NCBI RefSeq assembly: GCF_003967555.1
Contig: NZ_BIFS01000001.1
Coordinates: 1-64,000, forward strand
Direction of reading: 5' to 3'
DNA from: Dictyobacter kobayashii
GTDB taxonomy: Bacteria; Chloroflexota; Ktedonobacteria; Ktedonobacterales; Ktedonobacteraceae
DNA: 64,000 nt
The notes beneath the pieces are model-generated. The model was not told where the DNA came from, ran no database searches, and saw only the letters and a program-made list of their open reading frames with translations. Below, piece by piece: positions 10,698 to 20,775 of this stretch. The position numbers were made by a program, and so were the translations under genes. Position 1 is the first letter of the stretch; the number at the start of each line of letters is the position of its first letter.

Positions 10698-11249
10698 GAA
10701 AGACGTTCGTCATTTCAGAAATAGAACACTACCTCCCCTTTCAAAATACTCGTATAAATAGGAAATATATTCTATCTCTATCAATAGTAGATGAGATAAA
10801 TATAAATACTTGACAAAAGAACACCATTATCGTATACTCTATGCAATGATCAAAAAAGTCACATTAAAATAGATGCTATAACAAATTATGTGTGATAATG
10901 TCACAAAGTATCAGGAAAACACTCCACCACCGCAATAAATATCCAATATTAATTCTTTAGTATAAATGCGCACTAAAAATCCACCTCGCAAAATACCTCG
11001 CAATTTATTTCTCACTTATAAACTTTTAATAAAATTACAAATCAATTGATTTACACATAGTCCTTCAAATCATCAAACAAATTTTAGAAATCACATGCAA
11101 AATAATTTTATCCCGCAAATAACAACATATAACTATATTTACGCACCACAAACACAACGATCACATCGTTTCGTAGAAATGATGTATCTGCGTTACCCAA
11201 AAATTCTGAACTCTGACGAGAAGCGGTCTTAACAAGACTTTCCCTGAAA
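10678..11249. repeat. Direct repeat copy A: duplicated dnaK upstream region
   Basis: About 570 bases that match 22754-23338 at roughly 98% by eye, with a few substitutions and one single-base difference. The copy includes the last codons of the SDR fragment, a consensus promoter, the long AT-rich leader and the dnaK ribosome-binding region. It stops at GGATGTAAG, just before where the dnaK start codon would lie. No dnaK follows; the next DNA is unrelated. Confidence 0.95.
10810..10838 (+). promoter_or_regulatory. Duplicated dnaK-type promoter
   Basis: TTGACA, 17 bases, TATACT: a near-perfect housekeeping promoter identical in layout to the one upstream of dnaK at 22891. Here it reads towards non-coding DNA and the IS630 remnant. 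Confidence 0.7.
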
Positions 11250-11741
11250 GGATGTAAGTATCTGGCTTCTGGCGTATTTGGGCAAGAAAGGGCAGACCCT
11301 CTGTCAGGATGTGCCTGTTCTCCCTGTGTTACACGCATCGTGCGTAGACTCCTTCTGGAAATGATATCTAGACGATCTTTTTGAGCTATCATCATGGATG
11401 GAGTTTCTTTTTGCCTCATCCCTGCTGAAATGGGGATAGCGTTGCCCCAAGTTAGTGCGTACGTTTAGAGGAGTATGTCTGGCTCCCACTTTGAGCCAGA
11501 TTCCTACTCCGACTTCCTGTTCTAATCAGGACAAACCCCTGTCTTCACCAGCTCAGATGTCTGATAGAAAATCAGGCCCTTTCTCCATGACAAGAGTGTG
11601 GTAATTGCCAGGAGCGTTCACGTTATTTACAACTTTTTCTATAGAGCGGCTTTTCCAGACATCAAAGCATCAAGTTTCATCCTTCAGTGTAGATTTCCAC
11701 CCTTCCGTGCAAAATCGGTCAGCCCTTCACTTAATTTACCA
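11250..11741. other. Gene-free stretch before IS630 remnant
   Basis: Nothing recognisable: no supported coding frame, RNA or repeat. It connects the duplicated dnaK leader with the 5'-truncated IS630 transposase, so it is probably scrambled mobile-element debris. Confidence 0.4.
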
Positions 11742-12281
11742 GTATGGTGGAGCAGAGTGAGCCAGCCCAACCTGCACAGTTGGAGTGAACAGGACGAGCC
11801 GCTGCGTTTGCAGGAACTGAGCAAAGACAAGAACGACCCCGATCCCAAAGCGTTGGCGTGTTATGGAATGCTCTCTGTCATGAGTGGTCGTATGCACCTA
11901 CGCTTCGTGTCAGGCCGCCCCGTCAGCCAGATGACCATCGACTTCCTGGAGTGGCTGTGTGAGCAGGTCCAAGCACAAGGCAAAAGTGTGCTCGTGCTGA
12001 TTTGGGACAACGCCTCCTGGCACCTAAGTAAACAGGTGAAAACGTGGCTGCATGAGCACAACCAAGCAGCTCTGCAAGACGCTCAAGCTGGCAAAGCAGC
12101 TGTGCGCATCATTCCGTGTTGGTTGCCTACCAAGAGCCCCTGGCTGAATCGAATCGAGCCAAAGTGGGTCCACAGCAAGCGAGCGATTGTCGAACCTGCC
12201 CGCCTTTTGACGGCTTCGGAACTCCAGCAATGCGTGTGTGACTACTTTGGCTGTTCACAGCTTGAGCCTCTCTCACTGTGA
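11742..12281 (+). pseudogene. IS630-family transposase, C-terminal fragment
   Basis: The recognisable part begins at VWWSRVSQPNLHSW and continues through the DDE endonuclease core: LVLIWDNASWHLSK (second aspartate region), then LPTKSPWLNRIEPKWVHSKR (final glutamate region), ending at a stop at 12281. The N-terminal helix-turn-helix half and the first catalytic segment are missing. The 48 residues before VWW in the open frame show no family resemblance and are not part of the gene. Confidence 0.8.
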
Positions 12282-12301
12282 ACATGGATGCGCACTCACT
12301 T

Positions 12302-12343
12302 GCTCATGCTCTTGCGCATCATGATGTGCGCAAGAGCATGAGC
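12302..12343. terminator. Long perfect hairpin between convergent genes
   Basis: GCTCATGCTCTTGCGCA, eight bases, then its exact inverse. The 17-bp stem lies between the IS630 remnant (plus) and the esterase gene (minus) and could act as a terminator for both, although no long T-run follows. It might also be an IS-end palindrome. Confidence 0.6.
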
Positions 12344-12353
12344 GGTCCCGTTT

Positions 12354-13304
12354 TTACTTCTGCGTCACAAATGTGAGTCCTCTCACTACAGCGTGCACAA
12401 AATCGGCTGGATAGGCGTGAGCCAAGTCAGGAAGCAGTGCCAGCTCGCAGGGAAGATGATGAGTGTGCATCAGTTCAGCGATGACACGCGAGGCTTGCAG
12501 ACCCCCTGCATCCTTCTCGCCAACGAGAATATAGCCACGTATCTGCGTTGGTTTCTGATGCTCTAGAAAACTGGACAGTGCCTCGATCTCAGTGTCACGC
12601 AAATAAGGACCCAACACCACGAAGCCACATGTGGGAACGGACTGGTGGAGCGCCATCCAAATGGCTTGTGCGCCACCCGCCGAGAAACCGCCAAGCACAA
12701 TCGTCTCTGAAACGATGGAGCAATCCTCCTTCAATCTCGTCAGATGCTCGCGTACCTCGTTGATGCCTTTGTCTCGGTCATCCCACACATAGGCATCTGG
12801 CCCGACGATCTGGGTGGATTGTGGGATAGCCACCAGCCAGCCTTGTGTTGTTAACCCCTTCCACTGTTTCAACGTGTCGTGACCATTTGACCCATTCCCA
12901 TGCATGGCGAGAAGCAGAGGAAATGCGTTTGCTGATAGTTCTGGTTGAGCAATCAGAACCTCTGGTTGGATCGTGTTCTGGAGATCATTCAGACGCTGAC
13001 GACAGGTCTCGACCATGATCTGGAATGCTGGCAGTGGCCTCAAGGAAACCAGATCTTCATCGTGGTCCAACCAGGCGGGGGGAAACCACTCACCTTGATC
13101 CAAAACGTCCTGGAAAATCTGCAATGCCTCCGTCTGTTTCCCAACCAACGCATAGGCGCCAATGCGCCAATAGGCGATAGTGCGCGCGTAGTCCGGATGG
13201 TTCTGATAATTCTGCTCGAGCAGCATCAATGCTTGGGTATATGCGTTCGCCTGATACAGGTCGAGTATCTGTTGTTGAAAACGACGAAAATCTACTTCGC
13301 TCAT
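12354..13304 (-). CDS. TPR-containing alpha/beta hydrolase (esterase)
   Basis: A 316-residue protein. The first 110 residues look like tetratricopeptide-like helices (QALMLLEQNYQNHPDYARTI, then EALQIFQDVLDQG). The rest is an alpha/beta hydrolase of the phospholipase/carboxylesterase type, with an oxyanion-region LLAMHGNGSNG, nucleophile motif GGFSAGGAQ and a late LAHAYP supplying the probable catalytic histidine. No signal peptide is visible, so it is likely cytoplasmic. The substrate is unknown. It stands alone, with a hairpin at its 3' end, and is one of the few intact chromosomal genes in the accessory region. Confidence 0.75.
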   Translation of the reverse strand: MSEVDFRRFQQQILDLYQANAYTQALMLLEQNYQNHPDYARTIAYWRIGAYALVGKQTEALQIFQDVLDQGEWFPPAWLDHDEDLVSLRPLPAFQIMVETCRQRLNDLQNTIQPEVLIAQPELSANAFPLLLAMHGNGSNGHDTLKQWKGLTTQGWLVAIPQSTQIVGPDAYVWDDRDKGINEVREHLTRLKEDCSIVSETIVLGGFSAGGAQAIWMALHQSVPTCGFVVLGPYLRDTEIEALSSFLEHQKPTQIRGYILVGEKDAGGLQASRVIAELMHTHHLPCELALLPDLAHAYPADFVHAVVRGLTFVTQK

Positions 13305-13538
13305 CTGAATGGTCTAATCCTTCCATTGCGCTTGATTATCTGATCTATTTGAGATTATAAGCTCAGAAAGAGAAAAAAAAGCAAATGAAGGCTTGCTCCT
13401 CTCCTTCACATCTCCCTTGTCTTACCAGAGTCTGTTATCTGTGAGAGGCAGCGTATCAGAGAACGAAGCGGAAAACTTCTAGCACGTGAATGCATTTCAC
13501 AGAACAACTTCTTACAACACTGGTCTTATGTCTCTGCA

Positions 13539-14348
13539 CTAAGCCTGCTCTTCCTCCGGGCTCCATTCATATGTGCTGAACGTGCAATACTCACGGAAAC
13601 CCAGGCGGCGATAGATATTGATGCCGAATGGCGAGGCGGTAAGTACCGCGACTCGATAGCCCTTCGACCGTGCCGCACGTGCTGCCATAAGGGTCATCGC
13701 GCCACCAATCCCCTGCTGTCGCACTTCAGGAAGTGTGACAACATAATGAATGGCTGCCACATTCCCATCATAAAAAACACAAACAGTCGCCACTGGCTTC
13801 CCATCCAGTAGACCCAGGTAGAACTGTAGAGGACTAGCCAAACCAAGCGGTACACGTGTATAGCTAGCAATACATGTGCGTACAATCTCTTCTGGTACTG
13901 GGAACAACCAGACACGAATCCATTGCTCCAACAACGCATGATCAGTAACCGGAAGAATAGTAATATTTGAGTTGAGTGGAATATCTTCATTCAGTATGTG
14001 CAGATCTACGGCCATGCCCGGCTCATCTTCATCATGCCTCAGTCCGTGTGTGAGCAGGATATCACCAGCGTTCTTTGGACACGATGAAGGTCCCAGGTGC
14101 CACTGAAAACCATGCTTGCATTGCGCAAAGTGATTACGGATGCGCTCAATCGTGGAGGGTAGTGTATCCTGTTGCAGATTTGTGTAAAGAACAGCGTTGA
14201 CAAGACTGGACTCCGTCCAGAGCAGATCCGGCTCCTGGTGAAGTTGTCCGTGTGAGGAGGTACATAAAAAGCTCTTATAAGTGATTATACTAGCGTCTAT
14301 AGCAGTTGGAATGCTTGATGGATTGATGCTTTGTAGCATTTTGCTCAT
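13539..14348 (-). CDS. GNAT-family N-acetyltransferase
   Basis: A 269-residue protein. The C-terminal half (about 150-265) has the GNAT fold: YLGLLDGKPVATVCVFYDG, then the acetyl-CoA loop VRQQGIGGAMTLMAARAA, and FGINIYRRLGFREY near the end. The N-terminal half is a more divergent region, possibly a second degenerate GNAT domain. It transfers an acetyl group from acetyl-CoA to an unknown amine. No operon partners are visible. Confidence 0.75.
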   Translation of the reverse strand: MSKMLQSINPSSIPTAIDASIITYKSFLCTSSHGQLHQEPDLLWTESSLVNAVLYTNLQQDTLPSTIERIRNHFAQCKHGFQWHLGPSSCPKNAGDILLTHGLRHDEDEPGMAVDLHILNEDIPLNSNITILPVTDHALLEQWIRVWLFPVPEEIVRTCIASYTRVPLGLASPLQFYLGLLDGKPVATVCVFYDGNVAAIHYVVTLPEVRQQGIGGAMTLMAARAARSKGYRVAVLTASPFGINIYRRLGFREYCTFSTYEWSPEEEQA

Positions 14349-14988
14349 AAATGTGGAAAATCCCTTTCTATTACTTTTTGCTTACTCCTTTAAGCCAGTT
14401 ATATTTTAAATGAATGCCTATATGCGATACTCCAGCACACACTTCCTCCTACCAAGCGTTTTCAAGTTCATTCAACGTTTGAACGAAATCGACTCAGGGA
14501 ATACAGTCGACCTTCTGCCGGGCTTCCTTCTCCTCGCAAGTATGAAAGGCAAGCATTTAATTGATGAAGTTCAATATTTCAATCCATGCCGAATTTCCTT
14601 CTTCTCTGCAAGAGCATCACCTCTAGTATAGCCTGAGAAGCCAGCAAAATCCAGTATTTGCGAGGCACGTTGATTTTTGGCCCTTCAACATAGAGTTGAT
14701 GGTTAAGACTAATCCAGATAAAAGGCCCCCGACCTTGCGGTAAGGAACCTAATCAAGCCCCTCTGGATTGGTTGCTAGTAACATTGCTCTCCCGGCAGCT
14801 CACACAGCAGCCTATCGAACAGCCCAACAGGACAAGCCTCCTGTGTTGTTTGAACAAGATGATGTGTCTTCTTAGCGGAGACATCATCGGTGCATTGTAT
14901 GCATGGCTTTGTCTCCGCTTTTTCGAGGGTTCGCCAGTAGTATGCCCATGCCAACGACCCGGAATACAAACAGTGGATGAACAAATGA
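14349..14988. other. Gene-free stretch
   Basis: No supported gene. A minus-strand frame around 14570-14740 reads GRGPFIWISLNHQLYVEGPK and looks mildly protein-like, but it is broken by stops and could not be assigned. It may be a further gene relic. Confidence 0.35.
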
Positions 14989-15515
14989 ATGCAGCTCCAA
15001 CATTGGATGTTTCAGCAGCAATTCTTCCGCGAGAATCTCAAACTAGGCGAAGGCGGCGAGACAGGTCGAGCCAACAGCATGTTGGAAGAAACCTTTCAAC
15101 GCACCAGCGTCAGTATCATGGGGAAGAATATGTTCAGTGGTGACGAGCGTTTCTGGCCCGAAGAGGCTCCCTTCTATACCCCATTTTTGTCGTGACTAAC
15201 CAGATGCACGCCCCATGGGAGCGCCCTGGTGGCACGACATTCTACTTCGTCACTGACGGCATCGAAAGCGCACTTCGTCAAGCCCGAGCGGTTGCTGGCA
15301 ATGGAGATATCAGAATAGCGGGAGGAGCCAATACGATCCAGCAATATCTCAACGCAGGGTTGATCGATGAGTTCACGATCCACTACGCGCCGGTAGTTTT
15401 TGGTCACGGCACTCCACCCTTTGCGAACATGAACCCCGATATCAAGATAAAAATGAGGGAGGCTGTTCCATCGCAAGAAGTTGCTCATATCATCTACGAC
15501 GTAGAGAAGAGATGA
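14989..15515 (+). pseudogene. RibD C-terminal/dihydrofolate reductase-like protein, frameshifted and 5'-truncated
   Basis: Two frames join into one protein of the RibD_C/DHFR-like reductase group. The first part contains LQHWMFQQQFF and SIMGKNMFSGDE. After a missing C at 15179-15182 it continues IFVVTNQMHAPWERPGGTTF, then YFVTDGIESAL, RIAGGANTIQQYLNAGLIDE and FGHGTPPF. These are NADPH-binding reductase motifs. The usual N-terminal 20-30 residues (a VSLDGF-type start) are missing, so the gene is 5'-truncated as well. The substrate of this family is often unknown. Confidence 0.7.
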
Positions 15516-15694
15516 GGGATATGATCTCTCATTTCACCATTGCGCGATAGGTGTAAACGAGCTACAATCTTCCCCACATGGCCTATTTCCACTGTTGGCA
15601 GTTATGTGAATAAAGTATACTTGCTCTTGAAGCAGCGTCCGGGACGCTTCTCATTCCAGATGATGCTTCTGAGCGAAGAAAAGGGAATGGTTTT

Positions 15695-16310
15695 ATGTCC
15701 TATCTTCCAAGTCTTCTTACGCTTGTTGGAGTTACACTTATTGGAGCTATGAGCCCGGGTCCGGACTTTGCCACAACGGTCTACTACTCGACCCGCTCGC
15801 GCCGCGAAGGGATCTTTGTCGCTCTAGGGAGCACGAGCGCGCTCTCTGTCTGGATCATCGGGAGCATGGCCGGGTTAGCGGTGGTGTTAGCACAAGTCAA
15901 TTGGTTGGTCCAAATCATACGCCTGCTCGGGGCGCTGTATCTTATCTACTTAGGGTTCGAGCGATTCTTCATGCCCACCATCCTGCTCCCTCTTCCTCTG
16001 TTGCAGCAATCACTGCTTCAAGACTTGCTGCCTGGAGAGTTGGTTTTCTCTCGAATATGGGGAATCCAAAGGTGCTTGCTTTCTTTAGCAGTGTCTTTGT
16101 CGTGCTTTCCCTGCCCATCCTCCGTTCTGGGTTGAGGCTGCGAGTGTCGCTCTGATGTTGAGCGTCAATATTGTCTGGTATAGCCTGGTCGTCTGTGCTT
16201 TCTCTCTGAAACCAGTGACACGTGTTTATCAGAAAGCAAAGCGATGGATCGGCTACCTCACCGGGGCGCTATTTGTTGCGTTGGGTGTACGCCTGGCACT
16301 CGAAAGATAA
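15695..16310 (+). pseudogene. LysE-family amino-acid exporter (frameshifted)
   Basis: A LysE/RhtB-type exporter: an N-terminal membrane segment, GAMSPGPDFATTVYYSTRSR (the family signature region), then SNMGNPKVLAFFSSVFVV and a C-terminal TGALFVALGVRLALER ending at 16310. Two one-base losses (a T at 15956-15957 and a T at 16106-16108) break the frame. With both restored, the product is about 205 residues with six membrane segments, the normal length. The start at 15695 follows AAGGGA. It would export amino acids or related metabolites. Confidence 0.75.
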
Positions 16311-16517
16311 CCCCAAACCGCCTCTCCACCTGGACGAGATAGGCTCATACAGAAACTTGAGATACTTTTGCCATTTGTCTACTTTCATTTCGTCGTTGTC
16401 CGGCATGGCCCGCATTTTTCAGCAACATTTTACATGAGTGCATCCACTCTCTTGTATTCTTGCTCCCCAAACAGTATCCTCCTCTTGATGAGCTGATTGG
16501 GTAGCACCCAGACCAGC

Positions 16518-16740
16518 ATGGGTAGCAAAAGACGAGCAGGAGGTCTATCTGCGTTGCCAAAGAGCGCACAGTACCATCTCACCTGGGTTCCCGAACACCA
16601 ATGCTATGCGTTTCATGAGGCTGACCACTATGAACCCACACTTCCGTTCGCCCCGAGCAGTCCGCAGTGGTTTTCCTGGCTGAGCAGTATTCTCTCCTTC
16701 ACCTTTACTGGAAAGCTAGGCCAACTCAGGTCGATCCTAG
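16518..16740 (+). pseudogene. N-terminal fragment of a LuxR-type regulator
   Basis: A short frame reading SAQYHLTWVPEHQCYAFHE, then SPQWFSWLSSILSFTFTGK and GQL. It resembles the N-terminal sequence I associate with large ATP-dependent LuxR/MalT-type regulators of Ktedonobacteria. The frame breaks at about 16738, exactly where the IS6 transposase frame begins, so most of the gene was lost at that junction. Assignment is from memory of the family and is not certain. Confidence 0.45.
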
Positions 16741-17290
16741 TTTGTCGATGAAACGTACGTCAAGGTGTATGGGAAGTGGTGTTATTTGTATCGTGTTATC
16801 GACCGTGATGCCAATCTGGTTGACTGTATGTTGAGCTAGAAACGGAATATGGAGGCCGCCAAGTGCTTTTTCAGACAAGCAGTCGAGACAGTTGGACACA
16901 GACCGGAGCAGGTGACGACCGATGGACATGATTCCTATCCGCGCGCGATTCGTGAGACACTTGTTAGCCAGGTTCATCATCGTTGCAATCCCTATCTCAA
17001 CAACCGACTGGAACAAGATCATCGTGGGGTCAAACAACGCTACTACCCGATGCGAGATTTCGGAAACGTAGCCTTGCCAACCCGCTTTTGTCGCACTTTT
17101 GATGAGTTACAGCAGTTCTTCCGCTTTCGCACAACAATGAACCAATTAGTGCCTCTTGCCCAACAACGCGCTCTGCTCGGCCTGCACGACGCCTCCACTG
17201 ATGCCCTCTGGACACACCTGCAGGCTATTGCCTCGCCCCGATCACTTCGACGCCGATCTCCAACGCATCGTCGCCCACGTGCTCCGTTCC
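16741..17290 (+). pseudogene. IS6-family transposase remnant
   Basis: The frame starts abruptly at FVDETYVKVYGKWCYLYRVID, which carries the first catalytic aspartate of IS6/IS26-type transposases. It then reads DANLVDCMLS, an in-frame TAG, and KRNMEAAKCFF. The second aspartate is in VTTDGHDSYPRAI and the glutamate region in NNRLEQDHRGVKQRYYPMRDF. The N-terminal helix-turn-helix is missing and the TAG at about 16838 would stop translation. Sequence after about 17290 is not recognisably transposase. Confidence 0.8.
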
Positions 17291-17462
17291 TCCCCAGATG
17301 TCGCTATCCACACTACCCAGCTGGCCACCCTCCTGCGCACACAATTGGAACCATAGCGACCAGCTTCCTCTCACACCTCAGTGAGCAGGCACGGTACGGT
17401 GCCGGGCCTGCTCACCTTGCCTCCATCCTTCCTTTAGTCATCCACTCACGTGATACGGTCCA

Positions 17463-17834
17463 TCATCCGAGATCTTCAATAACCTCATCAAATACCGTTT
17501 GAAGCACCTGGATGGCCAGCTCGCGATCTCCTATCCTGTTTCGGCGCACCAATTCCGCTGCTTTTTCAAACGCTTCTTCTTGACGAGGTGACACCAATCT
17601 CGCTTTTGTTTGGAGTATCGGTTCCTTATATCTTCGGGAAATCATGCCAGAACTCCCCTGCTTGCCTTTACAATGAAGCACATAGGACTCTTGAGGGATA
17701 GGGCATATCACCCGCAGCGACGCAATGATGTACTCTCGCATCCACACCTCTTCTGCTACCTTGGCTGAACGGGCCAGCGTTTGCAAAGAACCAAAAACAT
17801 CTTCCGGAATATCCGCTATCCACAGATCAGGCAT
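17463..17834 (-). CDS. Ribbon-helix-helix antitoxin-like protein
   Basis: A 123-residue protein. Residues 1-42 (MPDLWIADIPEDVFGSLQTL, then an AEEVWMREYI helix) match the ribbon-helix-helix of FitA-type antitoxins, whose first strand usually reads MxxLxIRxLPxxV. The C-terminal 80 residues are longer than usual and unrecognised (EEAFEKAAELVRRNRIGDRE, then VLQTVFDEVIEDLG). No PIN-domain toxin gene is visible on either side, so it is either an orphan antitoxin or a DNA-binding regulator. Confidence 0.55.
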   Translation of the reverse strand: MPDLWIADIPEDVFGSLQTLARSAKVAEEVWMREYIIASLRVICPIPQESYVLHCKGKQGSSGMISRRYKEPILQTKARLVSPRQEEAFEKAAELVRRNRIGDRELAIQVLQTVFDEVIEDLG

Positions 17835-18029
17835 CCTTCATCCTTTCCTTCTTCAGAAAACAACACCGCTCATCACACGAGAGCAGCAGTGACACACCAG
17901 AAACACGCAACGCTCCACGAAACCTTCTCTCCTGTTAGCGCCGGGTGTATACTGAGCCGGTAAAAATTGACTGACCCCCAAGAGGGCGGTACACTGAGGT
18001 ATTCCAACAACATCCTCAGGAGACGCCCC

Positions 18030-19279
18030 ATGCTTAGGAGTCAGACAGTGTTAACAATACATGATCTTTTTCATCAAGGCAAATCAGTTCAGGAAATTGC
18101 GCAAGCATTGAAGATTTCACGAACCACCGTCCGCAAATATCTCAAGCATCCTGAAGCGGTGCTACCCAAACCACGACCTCCCCGGCCTTCCAAGCTGGAT
18201 CCCTTTCACGAGCAGATCAAGCGGTGGGTGACCGAAGATCATTGCACGAACTGTGAGGTGATTTTTACTCGCTTACAGAAGATGGGCTACACCGGTGGCA
18301 TCAGTATTCTCAAGGAGTTTGTCCATCCGCTTCGGCCAGCGGTGGCTGGACATGCACCTGTGCAGCGCTACGAGACGAAGCCAGGTGACCAGGTGCAATT
18401 TGATTGGGGCGAATTCGTCTACGAGGAGGCAGGAGAACTGCGCAAGTACTACGGCTTTGTTGCGATTCTGGGCTACTCGCGCATGCGGTTCGTGACGTTT
18501 GTCAAACGCTGCGATACGCCCACGCTCATTCGCTGCTTGATGGAAACCTTTGAATATTTCGGAGGGCTCACTCGCGTGGCACTGACCGATCGGATGAAAA
18601 GCGTCTTGCTGGAGATGGTGGAGAATCAGCCGAAATGGAATCCCCGCTTTGCCGATTTCATGGTCTCCATCGGCGTGGGAGCACGGGTGTGCAAGCCGTA
18701 TACCCCACAGACCAAAGGCAAGGTGGAACGCTCCGTGAGCCATGTGAAAAAGAGCTTGTGGGCTGGCATCATCTTCACCGATCTGGATGATCTCAACCGC
18801 CAGGCGCGTGCCTGGGGTGAACGGATCAATACGCGGGTGCATCGGACCACACATGTACGCCCGGTGGAGCGACTGGTCGAAGAGCGGTTGCTGCCACTGC
18901 CTGCCGATTTTGCCTGGGAGCGCTTCGCGACCGAGGAGCGAAAAGTGAGTTGGGACGGCTATCTGTCCTACGATGGTGTGCTCTACGGCGTACCTGGCCC
19001 GCTCCATCTGGCCGGCAGATCGGTTCTGGTTCGAGAGTGCAAAGGGGTGCTAACGATGTGGTCGGACGGGAAACGGATCTTTGAGATCGAGAAGCGGCCA
19101 CGATCTCAGGAGAGTGTGCCGCATCCTGATCAGTGGAAGAGCGTACCCTCTGTCTCGGCTCAGAGGCGGACGCCAGTCCTTTGGGACATCTGCAGCCGGC
19201 GCCCGATGTCGTGACCCGTCCCTTGCAGGAATATGATCAGTATGGCCGAGTCGAGAGTGTGCAGGAGGTGTTGGCATGA
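18030..19279 (+). CDS. istA: IS21 transposase IstA (late frameshift)
   Basis: The start ATG at 18030 follows AGGAGA. The N-terminal helix-turn-helix reads SVQEIAQALKISRTTVRKYL. The DDE core contains QVQFDWGEFVYEE (first aspartate), ALTDRMKSVL (second) and TPQTKGKVERSVSHVKKSLW (glutamate). A one-base loss near 19173-19174 moves the last 35 codons out of frame, so translation as written ends at 19214. With it restored the protein ends QEYDQYGRVESVQEVLA at 19279, overlapping the istB start as ATGA. The catalytic core is intact, so activity is not excluded. Confidence 0.85.
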
Positions 19280-20070
19280 AACACAGCATCTACCAGCAGC
19301 TGCACCTGCCCTACCTGGAGGCTGCCTTGCCTCAGCTGCTCCAGGAGGCGAGCACACAACAGTGGACGTATGAAACGTTGCTGCAACGGGCGCTGGCCAC
19401 TGAAGTAGAAGGCCGCGAACAGAAGGCGATCGCAAGGCGACTCAAGGCAGCCCGTCTTCCCAGCACGAAGACGCTCGAGGGCTTTGACTTTTCGTTTCAG
19501 CCCTCGCTCTCTGAACGTCGGCTCCGGGAACTGGCTGATCTGTCGTTCGTACGCACGTGTACCAATATTGTGTTTCTTGGCCCTCCGGGAACGGGCAAAA
19601 CGCACTTGAGCCTGGCCTTGGCCAATCGAGCGCTGACTGCAGGCCATTCTGTGTTGTTCACTACCCTCTCAGAGTTGTCGCATGCCCTCTCTACGGCGTC
19701 GCATCCTGGTCTCGTGCGAAGCCGGTTGCGTCGCTACATTACGCCAAGTGTGTTGGTGATTGATGAGGTGGGCTACACGACCTTGTCGCAGGAGCAAGCA
19801 CGCTACTTCTTTGAATTAGTGACGGCTCGCTATGAGCACGGCTCGATCATTTTGACGTCCAACACCAGTTTTGCGGGATGGGGAACGTTGCTAGGCGATG
19901 AAGTACTGGCTACGGCGCTCCTCGACCGACTGTTGCATCACGCCGAGGTGATTGCTGTCAATGGGCGCAGCTACCGCATGAAAGAGCGGCAGACGGACCG
20001 AGCGAGTGTTTCGGCGCCATCGGAGGCGGCGCTCAGTGCCACCAGCGTCGTACCCACCGGCGTTCGGTAA
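19276..20070 (+). CDS. istB: IS21 helper ATPase IstB
   Basis: A 264-residue AAA+ ATPase. Walker A is GPPGTGKTH (about residue 100), Walker B VLVIDEVGY, with SNTSFAGWG and LLDRLLHHAEVIAVNG in the usual C-terminal positions. The start codon overlaps the istA stop (ATGA), which allows translational coupling. Full family length and no lesions are visible. It regulates target choice and stimulates the IstA transposase. Confidence 0.9.
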   Translation: MKHSIYQQLHLPYLEAALPQLLQEASTQQWTYETLLQRALATEVEGREQKAIARRLKAARLPSTKTLEGFDFSFQPSLSERRLRELADLSFVRTCTNIVFLGPPGTGKTHLSLALANRALTAGHSVLFTTLSELSHALSTASHPGLVRSRLRRYITPSVLVIDEVGYTTLSQEQARYFFELVTARYEHGSIILTSNTSFAGWGTLLGDEVLATALLDRLLHHAEVIAVNGRSYRMKERQTDRASVSAPSEAALSATSVVPTGVR

Positions 20071-20209
20071 TCGGCGTGTCTCTGTCGGCGCTCTGAACAT
20101 CTCAATCTGGCGCCGTATTTGGCCGGCGTCTGTTCGCCGGCGTTCAGGAATCGTATTCTCTGGAGTTTGTTTCTCAAGTCAGCCAATTCCAAATCGGCTC
20201 GCGTGTACA

Positions 20210-20775
20210 TCGGCATTGACACTCCCTGCCATCTCGACAACAGACGTCCCTTCTTAAAACGTCTCTCCCTTCCGTTCTTCCCCATCCAACACATCGTGAA
20301 CACACATCCCTTTGAAAACGCTCCACACCAGCGTTTTTCGCAGCCCTCTTCCGCTCTCGCGACGCCCTTCAGCTTCACCTTCCTCGCCACTCTCCCCCTG
20401 TCCCCTTCTATCTCCACCATCTCACTTTTCGCTCACATGTTCATCTCATCTATCAATCAAAAAATGACACAAGGAGGCTACCACAGTCAATTCCATTTTT
20501 CTTTGGTTGGCTTTTTTCTTCGCTTTTTGAGCGCTCCTTCTCCTGCCTCCATCGCCCTCCATCCTCTCCCCATGCGCTTTCCCTCCCGTTTCTCCCCCTC
20601 CCTCTTTCTCCCCAGGCCACCATGAAAAAAAGTGCTCATGTATTTTTCGCGTTTACACCCACGAGAGGCAAAGATTTCCCACGCTCTTTCAACGCGCAGG
20701 ATGGGGTATACTACCTGGGAGACAAGCACACCTGTGCGTGTCTGTTCCAAAAGAGACGAGGGCTGAGGTGTGAAC
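20210..20775. other. Gene-free, pyrimidine-rich stretch
   Basis: No supported gene. The plus strand is strongly C/T-rich from about 20510 to 20620. Open frames on either strand here have biased, low-complexity composition (Arg/Lys/Gly-rich or Pro/Ser-rich) and no recognisable family. Confidence 0.45.

Larger units (their letters stand above)
17946..20209 (+). mobile_element. IS21-family element (second copy type)
   Basis: An istA-istB pair with the characteristic ATGA overlap. Candidate terminal inverted repeats are TGTATACTGAGCCGG, continuing AAATTGACTGACC at the left (from 17946), and at the right, on the minus strand, TGTACACGCGAGCCG, continuing GAATTGGCTGAC (from 20209). The match is imperfect but shares GAGCCG and the TTG-CTGAC core. 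This element differs from the IS21 element at 2-7 kb in both protein sequence and ends, so they are not recent copies of each other. Confidence 0.7.

Noticed and set aside
11598..11741. Extra N-terminal 48 residues of the IS630 frame
   Set aside because: No resemblance to the transposase; similarity begins at VWWSRVSQP.
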